A stretch of DNA of 64,000 bases, taken from positions 30,001 to 94,000 of the forward strand of contig NC_012691.1 of the NCBI RefSeq assembly GCF_000023065.1. Reading direction: 5' to 3'. Position 1 is the stretch's first letter. Each line of letters begins with the position of its first letter. The notes below the pieces were generated by a model that did not search any database, had not been told where the DNA came from, and saw nothing but the letters and a program-made list of their open reading frames with translations. The translations under genes and the position numbers were made by a program. Source of the DNA: Tolumonas auensis DSM 9187 (GTDB lineage Bacteria; Pseudomonadota; Gammaproteobacteria; Enterobacterales; Aeromonadaceae). Positions 1 to 9,008 of the stretch are shown here, piece after piece.

Positions 1-1152
<1,152 letters not shown>

Positions 1153-1276
1153 ACAACACCCAAGTAGTTTTGAAGCGCTTGTTTGATTGATGAACGAAAT
1201 AAAGACCGCGAGGTCACAGCTTTCCAAGACTTATTGCTAACGAGACCCAATGAGTTAGTGATAAGGGACCCGAATA

Positions 1277-1395
1277 TGCCTGGCGGCAATAGCGCGATGG
1301 AACCACCTGTACCCATGCCGAACACAGAAGTGAAACGTTGTAGCGCCGATGGTAGTGTGGCATTCGCCATGTGAGAGTAGGACACTGCCAGGCAC
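1277..1395 (+). rRNA. 5S ribosomal RNA
   Basis: Begins TGCCTGGCGGC and ends CTGCCAGGCAC, so the two ends pair to close helix I. The internal stretches CCACCTGTACCCATGCC and CACAGAAGTGAAACG are typical of gammaproteobacterial 5S rRNA. It lies about 125 nt after the 23S end, the usual spacing. Length is about 119 nt. Confidence 0.97.
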
Positions 1396-1456
1396 CAAAT
1401 TAATGTGAAGACCTTGGCCGGGTGACAACGGTTAAGCGAGCATAGACGAAAAGTGC

Positions 1457-1533
1457 GGAGTGGTAGTTCAGTCGGTTAGAATACCGGCCTGTCACGCCGG
1501 GGGTCGCGGGTTCGAGTCCCGTCCACTCCGCCA
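1457..1533 (+). tRNA. tRNA-Asp (GTC)
   Basis: A 77-nt cloverleaf with encoded CCA. The acceptor stem is GGAGTGG/CCACTCC, the D-arm contains AGTTCAGTCGGTTAGA, the anticodon GTC is at 1491-1493 inside CCTGTCACG, and the T-arm is GCGGGTTCGAGTCCCGT. A distal tRNA-Asp after 5S is also seen in some E. coli rrn operons. It is presumably processed from the same primary transcript as the upstream rRNAs. Confidence 0.98.
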
Positions 1534-1541
1534 ATAACACA

Positions 1542-1570
1542 AAAGCCCTGAGCCATGCTCAGGGCTTTTT
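1542..1570 (+). terminator. rrn operon intrinsic terminator
   Basis: A perfect 9-bp stem GCCCTGAGC (1545-1553) and GCTCAGGGC (1557-1565) with a CAT loop, preceded by A residues and followed by TTTTT. It lies directly after the tRNA-Asp gene and ends the rRNA operon. Confidence 0.95.
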
Positions 1571-1725
1571 GCTTTCTAAGTTTTTATGTTCGCAGCGAAT
1601 GAGTTTAACTTTTTACGCGTCCGCCTTAAATCTTTCATAAAAAGATCATAAATCTGTTTTGTATTTGAGGTTCTTGTTATTAAAATCTCCCCTATCTATA
1701 CCAATAAAATCTAATATAAATCGAA

Positions 1726-2523
1726 ATGTTTGTTATTAAATTCATCAATCATGAAGCTGATGTTGCTGATTCTTTCATCACACAGATGAGAGAGGTTGTG
1801 CTAAGCAATCCAGCCGCGCGCAATCTGGAAACATTCAGGATGATTAAATCGACAGCAAATAGATCGGTTTATTGTTGTTCCTTGAATGAGCGAATCTTTT
1901 ATATAAAACTATATTCGTTTTCCAGCCCGATTAAATATCTCAAGCATCTTTTTCGTTATTCTCATGGTATTCACGGGTATAAAAAAAGTATCCGCTTGCT
2001 TAATGAAAATGTATCAACCGCCACGCCTGTCTTAGCCATGTCATATTTGGGTGGTTTACGTAGTCTGGTGGTACATGAAGCAATCCCCGGTGTTGATGCT
2101 GAAGCGTTTTTTGTTAACTACTCAAACAATAAAAACCTGCGTAGTACCGTACTTAAAAAAATTGGTGCTTTAATTGCTGAATTGTTTGCTAAGGGATTTT
2201 CACATGGGGATATGAATTTCGGTGGGTTTATTGTTGATGCTAAAGATGGAAATGTGTCTGTCTCTCTCATCGATGTCGATAACATTACGAATAATCCCAA
2301 ACAGCGATTTCGCGATATTGTGAATTTTAATGCTCATCTTTTTGTGACAGCGAAAAAGGCTCAGGTTGAGATGCTCAGCTCTGATGAACTACGAGAAATG
2401 TATTTATCTATGTTGGGTATTTATAATTTTGATATGACGGAAACGAGTTTTTTTCAGAGATTAAATCAGGCAACAGAGCTGAAACTCATTAAATGGGGGC
2501 AGAAAGGCTATATTGCTATTTAG
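1726..2523 (+). CDS. WaaP/Kdo-kinase-type LPS core kinase
   Basis: A 265-residue kinase-like protein of the lipopolysaccharide kinase (WaaP/KdkA/RfaY) type, expected to phosphorylate an inner-core sugar at the cytoplasmic face of the inner membrane. The catalytic loop reads SHGDMNFGG (H160, D162, N164) and the metal-binding segment LIDVDN follows at 181-186, which is the order HxDxN...D of these small kinases. The N-terminal lobe is weakly conserved and I cannot assign the acceptor sugar (heptose or Kdo). The gene is clearly more AT-rich than the mal or rec genes here and has no strong Shine-Dalgarno sequence, as is common for variable core genes. It converges on the glycosyltransferase genes, and the IS element begins 4 bp past its TAG stop, so the reading frame is undamaged. 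Confidence 0.75.
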   Translation: MFVIKFINHEADVADSFITQMREVVLSNPAARNLETFRMIKSTANRSVYCCSLNERIFYIKLYSFSSPIKYLKHLFRYSHGIHGYKKSIRLLNENVSTATPVLAMSYLGGLRSLVVHEAIPGVDAEAFFVNYSNNKNLRSTVLKKIGALIAELFAKGFSHGDMNFGGFIVDAKDGNVSVSLIDVDNITNNPKQRFRDIVNFNAHLFVTAKKAQVEMLSSDELREMYLSMLGIYNFDMTETSFFQRLNQATELKLIKWGQKGYIAI

Positions 2524-2560
2524 CAGCTGATGTTCACCCGATAAAACGGACACGCGTTTA

Positions 2561-3445
2561 TTAAGCGGCATGTTCAAACTGTATCGGAGATACATAATTG
2601 AGGCTACTGTGCAGCCGCACCTTATTATAAAAATTCCGGATGTATCTGCTGATCTGATCTCTCAGTGCAGATACAGTCGGAAAATAATTTTCATAAATCA
2701 GTTCAGACTTTAATGTTTTAAAGAAAGACTCAACTTCAGCATTATCGGTACATCGACCTGGTCGGTTCATGCTGTGACGAATACCAAATTTATTGAGCCA
2801 AATTTGCATTGCTTGTGCTCTGAACTCAACGCCACGATCTGTATGTAGGATGAGACCCGGTTTTGGTTTCCGTTGTTTCAATGCTTGATATAAAGCAGCA
2901 ACAGATAATTCAGCATTGAGTTTCTCATGGAGCGCCCAGCCAATAATTTTCCGCGACCAGAGGTCAACAATGACCGCGAGGAAGACATGCCTGTGACCAT
3001 GTCGGATATAGGTGACATCGCTAGACCACTGTTGATTTGGTCCTGTTGGCTTGGGCGTCTGCAAGCGATGATTTGGCAGCACTTTTAATTCAGCCCGCAT
3101 CTTATTCAATTGTTTATAAACACGCTCAACGCGAGCTTTTAAGCCATTTTCTCGCATCAATCTGGCCACTCGTTTCTGACTAACGACAACGCCTTGAGTC
3201 CGAAGTGCCTGATAAACTTTAGGACTGCCGTATCGTTCCGCCGATGCCTTGAAGACACGCTTAATGTGCGTCAGTAACACAGCATCCTGTTGCACATGAA
3301 CACTGGGAGTGCGCTTTAGCCAGTCATAATAGCCACTACGTGAAACGCCAAGTCGTTGGCAAAGACGTTTCACAGAGAGGTGAGAAGCATGCTTTTTTAT
3401 GAATTGGAATGCTTCCGTCGTTCCTCGGCCAGAAAGCGTTGCCAC
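2561..3445 (-). CDS. IS3-family transposase, OrfB (DDE domain)
   Basis: A 294-residue catalytic half of an IS3-family transposase. An HTH_21-like region at about 20-120 (RYGSPKVYQAL, RVARLMRENGLKA) is followed by an rve integrase core with D143 (SSDVTYI), D203 (LHTDRG) and E239 (AEVESFF). The D to E spacing is exactly 35 residues. The annotated GTG start lies inside the frameshift window. The normal product should be the OrfAB fusion made by -1 slippage on the A6G run at 3445-3451 (minus strand), where the orfA frame reads A AAA AAG. OrfB alone is possibly not made in useful amounts. No internal stop or frameshift damage is seen. Confidence 0.95.
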   Translation of the reverse strand: MATLSGRGTTEAFQFIKKHASHLSVKRLCQRLGVSRSGYYDWLKRTPSVHVQQDAVLLTHIKRVFKASAERYGSPKVYQALRTQGVVVSQKRVARLMRENGLKARVERVYKQLNKMRAELKVLPNHRLQTPKPTGPNQQWSSDVTYIRHGHRHVFLAVIVDLWSRKIIGWALHEKLNAELSVAALYQALKQRKPKPGLILHTDRGVEFRAQAMQIWLNKFGIRHSMNRPGRCTDNAEVESFFKTLKSELIYENYFPTVSALRDQISRYIRNFYNKVRLHSSLNYVSPIQFEHAA

Positions 3446-3741
3446 TTTTTTAGGATGTCGTTTTCCTCTTCAAGTTCAGCAATACGTTTTCTGAGTTTTT
3501 TAAGTTTATCCTGCTCTTTGAGCTGGGCATTGGGCTTAGAAGGTTTGGTTGTGGGCTTCATCGGACCATATTTCCCTTCACGAAATTCTTTACGCCAACG
3601 AGACAACATAAAAGGATGAATGTCCAGTGCAGCAGCGACATCCTTTACTGATCGCTGAGGGTCGAAACTCCACTGAACGGCTTTCATTTTGAACTCGTCA
3701 GAGTACTTAAAAATACGTTTAGCATTGGTATAAGCAGGCAT
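3397..3741 (-). CDS. IS3-family transposase, OrfA (HTH DNA-binding)
   Basis: A 114-residue protein with a winged-helix/HTH_Tnp_1 domain at about 10-60 (YSDEFKMKAVQWS, VKDVAAALDIHPFMLSRWRKEF) and a C-terminal leucine-zipper-like coiled coil (about 75-105, LKKLRKRIAELEEEN) used for multimerisation. The start ATG at 3741 is preceded by GAGG with 6-nt spacing. It overlaps orfB by 49 nt in the -1 register, and the slippery heptamer A AAA AAG falls within codons for LKK near residue 97. OrfA alone usually binds the IS ends and represses transposition, while OrfAB is the transposase. Confidence 0.94.
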   Translation of the reverse strand: MPAYTNAKRIFKYSDEFKMKAVQWSFDPQRSVKDVAAALDIHPFMLSRWRKEFREGKYGPMKPTTKPSKPNAQLKEQDKLKKLRKRIAELEEENDILKKWQRFLAEERRKHSNS

Positions 3742-3811
3742 TGATGACCTCTGATTTAGTTATCAATGCGTGTCCGAAAAAGTGGGTGAAGTCCAAGCCT
3801 TTCTGATTGTT

Positions 3812-4897
3812 TTAATTAGTTTTTTTTAATAGTTCCAGCAATTCAGTGCAATGCTGATCTACATCTGTAATTTGTGGCATGAGCAGATCTGGTTTAGTGA
3901 TAATAAGAGGTTCACTTTTCTGCATCTTCAGAAATTTTTCTAATGCATCTGTCAGTGACTCAGGTGTGAGCTGAAAACGGGTACATGCTGGTTCTGCAAT
4001 AACCTCTGTGGCTCCTACTGTATTGGCTAATATAACGGGTGTTCCGCATAGTACAGCTTCTGGCCCAACCAACCCGAAAGGTTCATATTTCGATGCCAGA
4101 ATTGCCGCATCTGCTGCCGCATACAGTGCGGGCATGTTATTGCGGAAACCAAGATTTATGACTCGCGGATGTGTTACTGCTTTCCGGCTGGCAATTGCCA
4201 GAACAAAACGTTTATCAGATCTTTCCAGTGCCGTTAGTATAAGATCCAGTCCTTTCCGATCATGGTTATTCGATGGGAACAAAAGCAGGATCTGATCATC
4301 CTGAACACCCAGTTCTTTTCTTATTTGTTCTCTCTCTTTTCTTGCCGCTAACGAAAAAGAACTGAAGCTGACTGGCGGGTAGATAATGTGTAATTTATCT
4401 TTGTCGATTTGGTAATGATCGATAACTTCCTGTCCGACCTGTCTGGAGTGAGCAACAATACATTTCGCATTTTTATAAAAAGAGGTCTCTCTTTTTATTG
4501 TCAAATAATCAAAAATTCCATGGTGTTTCTTTTTTATCGCATTTAAATACCCTTTATGTGTACCGCCAACGACAGCTATATCGGTTGAACCTGCTACGCG
4601 GGTCAGACCAATAGTTGGCCATGCACTGTTGATGTATTTTGATGCGGTTACATCAAATAGGTGTTTGTTGACTCTGGAAAACGGTGTGAAATCTGGCACT
4701 TTAACAAATTCTACATTAGACGGCGCAATCCCCGGCCAGTTGATTTTCCGGGCGATAACCCGCAAAGGAATGTTTCTGGCGGATAAGTTTTCTATGAGAT
4801 CTAATGCATACCGTTCCATGCCACCACCGGGTTTGATGGTATGGTAAATAATATTGATTCCTGTAATTCTGTCGTTATTCAATTTGTCAGATCCCAT
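3812..4897 (-). CDS. GT4 family glycosyltransferase, LPS core (WaaG-like)
   Basis: A 361-residue retaining glycosyltransferase with the GT-B fold. The N-terminal domain carries GGGMERYALDLIENL, as in WaaG-type enzymes, and the C-terminal nucleotide-sugar site has KYEPFGLVGPEAVLCGTPVI (about 265-285) with the EX7E motif. It probably adds a hexose or similar sugar to the growing LPS core on the cytoplasmic face of the inner membrane. The sugar and linkage cannot be told from sequence. It is the last gene of the minus-strand LPS run, 38 bp after the preceding GT4. It is AT-rich compared with hldD and waaF, which fits an exchangeable outer-core gene. Confidence 0.85.
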   Translation of the reverse strand: MGSDKLNNDRITGINIIYHTIKPGGGMERYALDLIENLSARNIPLRVIARKINWPGIAPSNVEFVKVPDFTPFSRVNKHLFDVTASKYINSAWPTIGLTRVAGSTDIAVVGGTHKGYLNAIKKKHHGIFDYLTIKRETSFYKNAKCIVAHSRQVGQEVIDHYQIDKDKLHIIYPPVSFSSFSLAARKEREQIRKELGVQDDQILLLFPSNNHDRKGLDLILTALERSDKRFVLAIASRKAVTHPRVINLGFRNNMPALYAAADAAILASKYEPFGLVGPEAVLCGTPVILANTVGATEVIAEPACTRFQLTPESLTDALEKFLKMQKSEPLIITKPDLLMPQITDVDQHCTELLELLKKTN

Positions 4898-4935
4898 AGT
4901 TTTATCAATTATCGCTGCCTGCTGATTTCAGCTTT

Positions 4936-5970
4936 TTAAAGTAGTGAGCGATAAAGCGCAAGGTAACGCTTTGCCATCGTCGCAGGGGTGAAATTATCTA
5001 ATTTTTCTTTCGCTGTCGTTGCCAGCTGTTCTCGCAGTGGTTTGTCATTAAACAAACGGAGAATGGCTTTAGCTAATGCATCAGCATTGTTTACCGGGAT
5101 GAGAAGACCAGTTTGTTCATGCTTGACTATGTCCGGGATACCATCCACATCGCTTGCAATGATAGGTACCATGAAATCCATGACATCGAGCAGGGTAGAG
5201 CCTAAACCTTCATTTCTTGATGGAAAGACAAAGAGATCCAGCGCGGCAAAGTAGTCCCCCGGATTTTGTTTAAAGCCTAACCATTCCATGTTGGTCAGGG
5301 TTTTACTTTCATCTTTGAGCTGTTCAGCATCCGGGCCATCACCCAACATAATAAAATGAATATTGGGCACTTTATTTTCAAGCAACGTGGCTGCTTTGAT
5401 GATTTCGCGCTGTCCTTTGTGTTTATCAACTAGTGCGCCGGCATGTCCGATCAGAAATTTGTCCGGATACTGTTTTTTTATCTCTTTACTGATATCTGGG
5501 TTATGCGGCAGATGAGCCAATGCGCTGGGTATGGTGGTTACCGGGGCGAGTTGCAATCCGGAAAGATAACTGGCAATCGGTGAGGAGATGGCAACCGCCT
5601 GGCTGGCATATTTGTAGCAAAGTTTATTAAATAAATTTTGTTTTATTTGCTGCGGTACCCGACGGGTCAGAATATAAGGCGTACCCCGTAAGCGGTTTTC
5701 AATCCATGCCCAATGCACCGCTTTTGCTTCATGCGCATGGATCATGTCTATCTTCTGATGAACCGCAAAGTGCCCCATCAGCTGATGGTTGGCGGTGATA
5801 AATTCAAGATTGCTGACCGCTTTCAGATGTTCGCGCAGCGGTGAGTTATCCCGGCAGACCAGATACTGTTTCAGATCATGCTTTGCCAGCTCCTTGATTA
5901 ATAACTCCGTTTGTCGTTCGCCACCCCGGAATCCTTTGGCCAGGTTGACATGCATGATGGTCGGTGTCAT
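4936..5970 (-). CDS. GT4 family glycosyltransferase, LPS core
   Basis: A 344-residue GT-B glycosyltransferase of family 4. The N-terminal half has the acceptor-side motif KGFRGGERQTELLIKEL, and IDMIHAHEAKAVHWA lies near residue 80. The C-terminal half has the donor-binding FPSRNEGLGSTLLDVMDF segment and PIIASDVDGIPDIV. No membrane segments are seen, so it is a cytoplasmic or peripheral enzyme. Position between waaE and another GT4 places it in core oligosaccharide assembly, probably after the heptose region is made. Its specific sugar and linkage are unknown. It lies 63 bp downstream of waaE and is presumably co-transcribed. Confidence 0.85.
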   Translation of the reverse strand: MTPTIMHVNLAKGFRGGERQTELLIKELAKHDLKQYLVCRDNSPLREHLKAVSNLEFITANHQLMGHFAVHQKIDMIHAHEAKAVHWAWIENRLRGTPYILTRRVPQQIKQNLFNKLCYKYASQAVAISSPIASYLSGLQLAPVTTIPSALAHLPHNPDISKEIKKQYPDKFLIGHAGALVDKHKGQREIIKAATLLENKVPNIHFIMLGDGPDAEQLKDESKTLTNMEWLGFKQNPGDYFAALDLFVFPSRNEGLGSTLLDVMDFMVPIIASDVDGIPDIVKHEQTGLLIPVNNADALAKAILRLFNDKPLREQLATTAKEKLDNFTPATMAKRYLALYRSLL

Positions 5971-6033
5971 CGGTGATCCTTTGGGTGTTTTGAAATAAAT
6001 AATATCTGATGCGATCGATTTTCGTATTCAGGA

Positions 6034-6819
6034 CTACTTGGGTTTATCACTGCTGCTGCGTTGCATTACCCATAGCTCGGCATATTTCAGAAAGGTGTAA
6101 TAAGCCGAAATCACGGACAACAGGAAGCCCGCCGAGCCATCCAGCAACCCGCGCTGGAAAAAATACATACGGCAGAATCTCAGCAGGGAATGCATGGATG
6201 CCGCAATAAGAGTGGTACGTTTCCCTTGCTGATATTTGGCTAAGGCCCAGTCATGGGCATAGCAGGATGATTTAGTGACATGATGCCGCAGGTTTTTGTA
6301 TGGATAATGCAGCAGGTCGTTTTTCAGGCGTTTTACCGTCATATCCTGCGGAACAATCACTTTTTCATGTACATAGCTGTCGTTGTAGGTGGTCAGTGCT
6401 CTGGGATACAAACGAAGAACCGGTTTGGGATACCAGCCACAGTGGCGGATATAACGGCCGAAGTACCAGTTCAGGCGAGGTATCGAGTAGCCGGTGTTAT
6501 CAGCAGGCTTGGCAATCACGGATTCTATTTCTTGCCGCAGTTCTGGGGTGACGCGCTCGTCAGCATCTAACCAAAGACACCAGGTGCCGTTTGCAAGACG
6601 CTGTGCACGTTGCCGTTGTACACCGAAACCTTGCCAGTCAATGTCCTGATACACTTTTGCCTGATAGCGTTCAGCTATTTTCAGTGTGTCGTCGGTGCTG
6701 CCGGAATCAAGAATAATAATTTCACTGACCCAGTCTTTAATCGTATCAAGACAGGCTGCCAAGTGTTGCTCTTCATTTTTAACGATCAGAATAGCGGAAA
6801 TGAGGGCATCTTTATTCAT
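6034..6819 (-). CDS. waaE: LPS core GT2 glycosyltransferase, WaaE/KdtX type
   Basis: A 261-residue family 2 glycosyltransferase. The N-terminus ALISAILIVKNEEQHL is followed by IIILDSGSTDDT and the metal-binding WCLWLDADERV motif (the DxD region). The C-terminal half (SYVHEKVIV, HYPYKNLRHH) matches WaaE/KdtX enzymes that add a beta-1,4-glucose to the first heptose of the inner core. I chose the ATG at 6819 instead of an upstream start at 6900, because the family begins at MNKDALISAIL-type sequence and the upstream extension only re-reads the end of the preceding gene. This start overlaps the upstream stop by 8 nt, suggesting translational coupling. Confidence 0.85.
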   Translation of the reverse strand: MNKDALISAILIVKNEEQHLAACLDTIKDWVSEIIILDSGSTDDTLKIAERYQAKVYQDIDWQGFGVQRQRAQRLANGTWCLWLDADERVTPELRQEIESVIAKPADNTGYSIPRLNWYFGRYIRHCGWYPKPVLRLYPRALTTYNDSYVHEKVIVPQDMTVKRLKNDLLHYPYKNLRHHVTKSSCYAHDWALAKYQQGKRTTLIAASMHSLLRFCRMYFFQRGLLDGSAGFLLSVISAYYTFLKYAELWVMQRSSSDKPK

Positions 6820-7879
6820 GAGCTCGGGTCTCTTGGATTTGGGCGGCAAGGTTATCAAACTGCAGTTTAACGTCAGCGATCCGGATGTGTCGCATGGCAT
6901 CGGCTTGTTTTAACCGTGTTCTCCAGGCTAACTGCGCCATTTTTTTTCCGGTCTGCGCTTCAATCAGTGCCTGATATACGCTGACAACGTAGTCTTTGCA
7001 GAAATACGGGCCTGTTCTTGCCGGATTATGGTGAGCGTAGAGACCAATGACGGGGGTTCCCACTGCAGTGGCCATATGTGCCGGCCCGGTGTCGGGGGCC
7101 AGTACCAGCGTAGCCTGTTTAATCAGAGCCAGTAACCGTTTCAGTGTCGTTTGTCCGACCAGATTGACTGGTTTATGCTGACAAAGTGCCGAGATCTCTT
7201 CGGCGAAGGATTTTTCCTGAGGGCTTGGGCCTCCGCACAGCATCACTTGGAATCCTTGTGCGGCAGCATGGTCGGCGAGTGCTGCGTAGCCTTCTTTGGT
7301 CCAGTTTTTGTAGGCTTTACTGGCGGAGGGCGCAATCAGCAGCGTCGGTTTTTCCCCGCTGATGTTCTGTTTTGCCCAGTCGTTGTCGGTTTCGGCTACA
7401 GGTATATGCCATTGCGGTGTTAAATCATGCACACCTAATTCGGCGGCAAACGCCATGAAACCGTCTAATACGTGAGGTGACTGCGGTGAGGGTACTTTGA
7501 GGTTAGTAAATAATGACTGACCATCTCCCGCGCGTTGCTGGTCGAACCCCAGGGTTTTATCGGCTTTGATGCCCAGGGTGAGCAAACTGGCTCGGAGGGC
7601 CGATTGCATATGCAACAAAGCATCAAAATGGCGATCACGCAGTTGTTTCCAGATAGACGTGTATGCCCGGAACCCGGCATTTTTATCGAATACTATGACC
7701 TCAACGCCCGGTAAATCATGCAGTAAGCTTGCTTCGGCTTTGCCCATGATCCAGGTGATTTTAGTCTGCGGCCACTGGCGCTGGATGGCCTGTACCATAG
7801 CCACGGCGTGTACGCAGTCACCAATCGCAGAAAGGCGGATAAGACACAGCGCTTCAGGCGCACGGAGAAACAAAGGCAT
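6812..7879 (-). CDS. GT9 heptosyltransferase family protein (LPS core)
   Basis: A 355-residue ADP-heptose:LPS heptosyltransferase family (GT9) protein. It starts MPLFLRAPEALCLIRLSAIGD, the usual N-terminal beta strand and glycine loop. APSASKAYKNWTKEGY is the donor-contact region, and VLAPDTGPAHMATAVGTPVIGLY is the conserved C-terminal signature. It transfers a heptose onto Kdo or heptose in the cytoplasm and differs enough from the adjacent WaaF to be the heptosyltransferase I- or III-like partner, but I cannot say which. A GTG at 7924 would add 15 residues. The ATG at 7879 fits the family start better, though neither has a strong ribosome site. It overlaps waaE by 8 nt. Confidence 0.82.
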   Translation of the reverse strand: MPLFLRAPEALCLIRLSAIGDCVHAVAMVQAIQRQWPQTKITWIMGKAEASLLHDLPGVEVIVFDKNAGFRAYTSIWKQLRDRHFDALLHMQSALRASLLTLGIKADKTLGFDQQRAGDGQSLFTNLKVPSPQSPHVLDGFMAFAAELGVHDLTPQWHIPVAETDNDWAKQNISGEKPTLLIAPSASKAYKNWTKEGYAALADHAAAQGFQVMLCGGPSPQEKSFAEEISALCQHKPVNLVGQTTLKRLLALIKQATLVLAPDTGPAHMATAVGTPVIGLYAHHNPARTGPYFCKDYVVSVYQALIEAQTGKKMAQLAWRTRLKQADAMRHIRIADVKLQFDNLAAQIQETRAHE

Positions 7880-7939
7880 AGTTTTATCGCTTGGGCGGAA
7901 TATGCAGATATTATGCTTTACCACAGAGGAATAGTGAAA

Positions 7940-7979
7940 TCACCACAGCAGAATGTGACTATTCCTTCTGCTGTGGTGA
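7940..7979 (-). repeat. 14-bp perfect inverted repeat between waaF and the next gene
   Basis: TCACCACAGCAGAA at 7940-7953 pairs perfectly with TTCTGCTGTGGTGA at 7966-7979 around a 12-nt loop. It starts 3 bp past the waaF stop. Read on the minus strand it is followed only by TTTCACTATT, so the U-tract is poor. It could be a partial terminator or a 3'-end stabiliser that lowers expression of the genes after waaF. Confidence 0.7.
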
Positions 7980-7982
7980 GCC

Positions 7983-9008
7983 TTATAACGCAGCTAATGC
8001 CTGCCAGACCGTCTCTGGTGACAGTTCGGTCAGACATTTCAGATGTTTCAGCGGGCACTGCTTTTTGAAGCAGGGACGACAGTTGATGTCTGTTTGGACC
8101 ACTTGCACCTTCTGCGACAGCGGCGGCGTATAGCCGGGCGAAGTGGAGCCATAAACTGCGACCAGCGGTGTGCCGACCGCCGCGGCGATATGCATCAGGC
8201 CGGAATCATTGGACACCACTTTATTGCAGGCGGCCAGTAAATCGAGCGCTTCGGTCAGACTGGTGGTGCCGGCAATCAGATGGCAATGCGCCTGTTGCTC
8301 CGGAGTCAGGTGTGCCTGAATGGTACGCGCAACGGGCTGATCTTTGGCTGAACCGAAGATCCAGACATCCCCGCCACTATCAATCCAGCGTTGTGCGACC
8401 GTTGCGTAATGCTGTTCCGGCCAGCGTTTTGCCGGACCGAATTCTGCACCGGGACATAAACCTAAAACCGCTCTTTCGGTGGTCAGTGAGAGGCGTTCTT
8501 TGACGGCTGTCTGCTGCTCAGTGTCGACTTGCAGGGCAGGATAGGGTATGGCTGGTAAGTCTTTGGCAGAATGCATTTTACGGCGCGGGAAGGCTAAGGC
8601 GCAGTAACGCTCGACCATCAGCGGGAAGCTTTCTTTATTGCGGCGCAGGTCGTTCAGCACACCATAACGTGATTCGCCTTTCCAGCCGGTACGCAGCGGA
8701 ATACCCGCAAAAAGCGGGATCAGCGCTGATTTCAGCGAGTTTGGCAGAACAATGGCCTGGTCGTACTTATTGTTTTTCAGCTGGCGGCCGAGTCGCCAAC
8801 GGGCGGCCAGATTGAAGTCACCATGGCCCAGCGGCATTTCGATGGCTTTATCAACCTGTGGCATCCGCGCCAGTAATGGCAGACACCAGCGGGGAGCCAT
8901 GACATGCAACTTCATGTGCGGATGCTGTTGCTTCAGGGTGATATAGAGACTTTGCGACATCACCATGTCACCGACCCAGGCCGGACCAATAATAAGCATA
9001 TTTGACAT
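7983..9008 (-). CDS. waaF: ADP-heptose:LPS heptosyltransferase II
   Basis: A 341-residue GT9 enzyme that adds the second L-glycero-D-manno-heptose to the LPS inner core. Diagnostic features are the N-terminus MLIIGPAWVGDMVMSQSL, LCPGAEFGPAKRWPEQHYA in the middle, KVVSNDSGLMHIAAAVGTPL as the donor-binding signature, and the cysteine-rich C-terminal DINCRPCFKKQCPLKHLKC found in WaaF proteins. Its ATG shares one base with the waaL stop (TAATG at 9006-9010), so the two genes are translationally coupled. The product is cytoplasmic and acts before O-antigen is ligated in the periplasm. Confidence 0.95.
   Translation of the reverse strand: MSNMLIIGPAWVGDMVMSQSLYITLKQQHPHMKLHVMAPRWCLPLLARMPQVDKAIEMPLGHGDFNLAARWRLGRQLKNNKYDQAIVLPNSLKSALIPLFAGIPLRTGWKGESRYGVLNDLRRNKESFPLMVERYCALAFPRRKMHSAKDLPAIPYPALQVDTEQQTAVKERLSLTTERAVLGLCPGAEFGPAKRWPEQHYATVAQRWIDSGGDVWIFGSAKDQPVARTIQAHLTPEQQAHCHLIAGTTSLTEALDLLAACNKVVSNDSGLMHIAAAVGTPLVAVYGSTSPGYTPPLSQKVQVVQTDINCRPCFKKQCPLKHLKCLTELSPETVWQALAAL

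Larger units (their letters stand above)
2528..3795 (-). mobile_element. Complete IS3-family insertion sequence, 1268 bp
   Basis: Both ends can be read. The left end (2528) starts TGATGTTCACCC and the right end, read inward on the minus strand from 3795, starts TGGACTTCACCC. Both continue after seven or so variable bases to CGGACACGC, giving imperfect terminal inverted repeats that begin with TG. The flanking bases AGC (2525-2527) and AGC (3796-3798) form a 3-bp direct repeat, the duplication expected for this family. Inside are orfA and orfB in the -1 arrangement with an intact slippery site and an intact DDE triad, so the copy looks transposition-competent. It landed between the 3' ends of two convergent genes and broke neither. 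Confidence 0.93.

Noticed and set aside
2561-3741. Transposase pseudogene broken by a frameshift
   Set aside because: The two frames overlap at a canonical A AAA AAG slippery site, so this is the normal programmed-frameshift layout.
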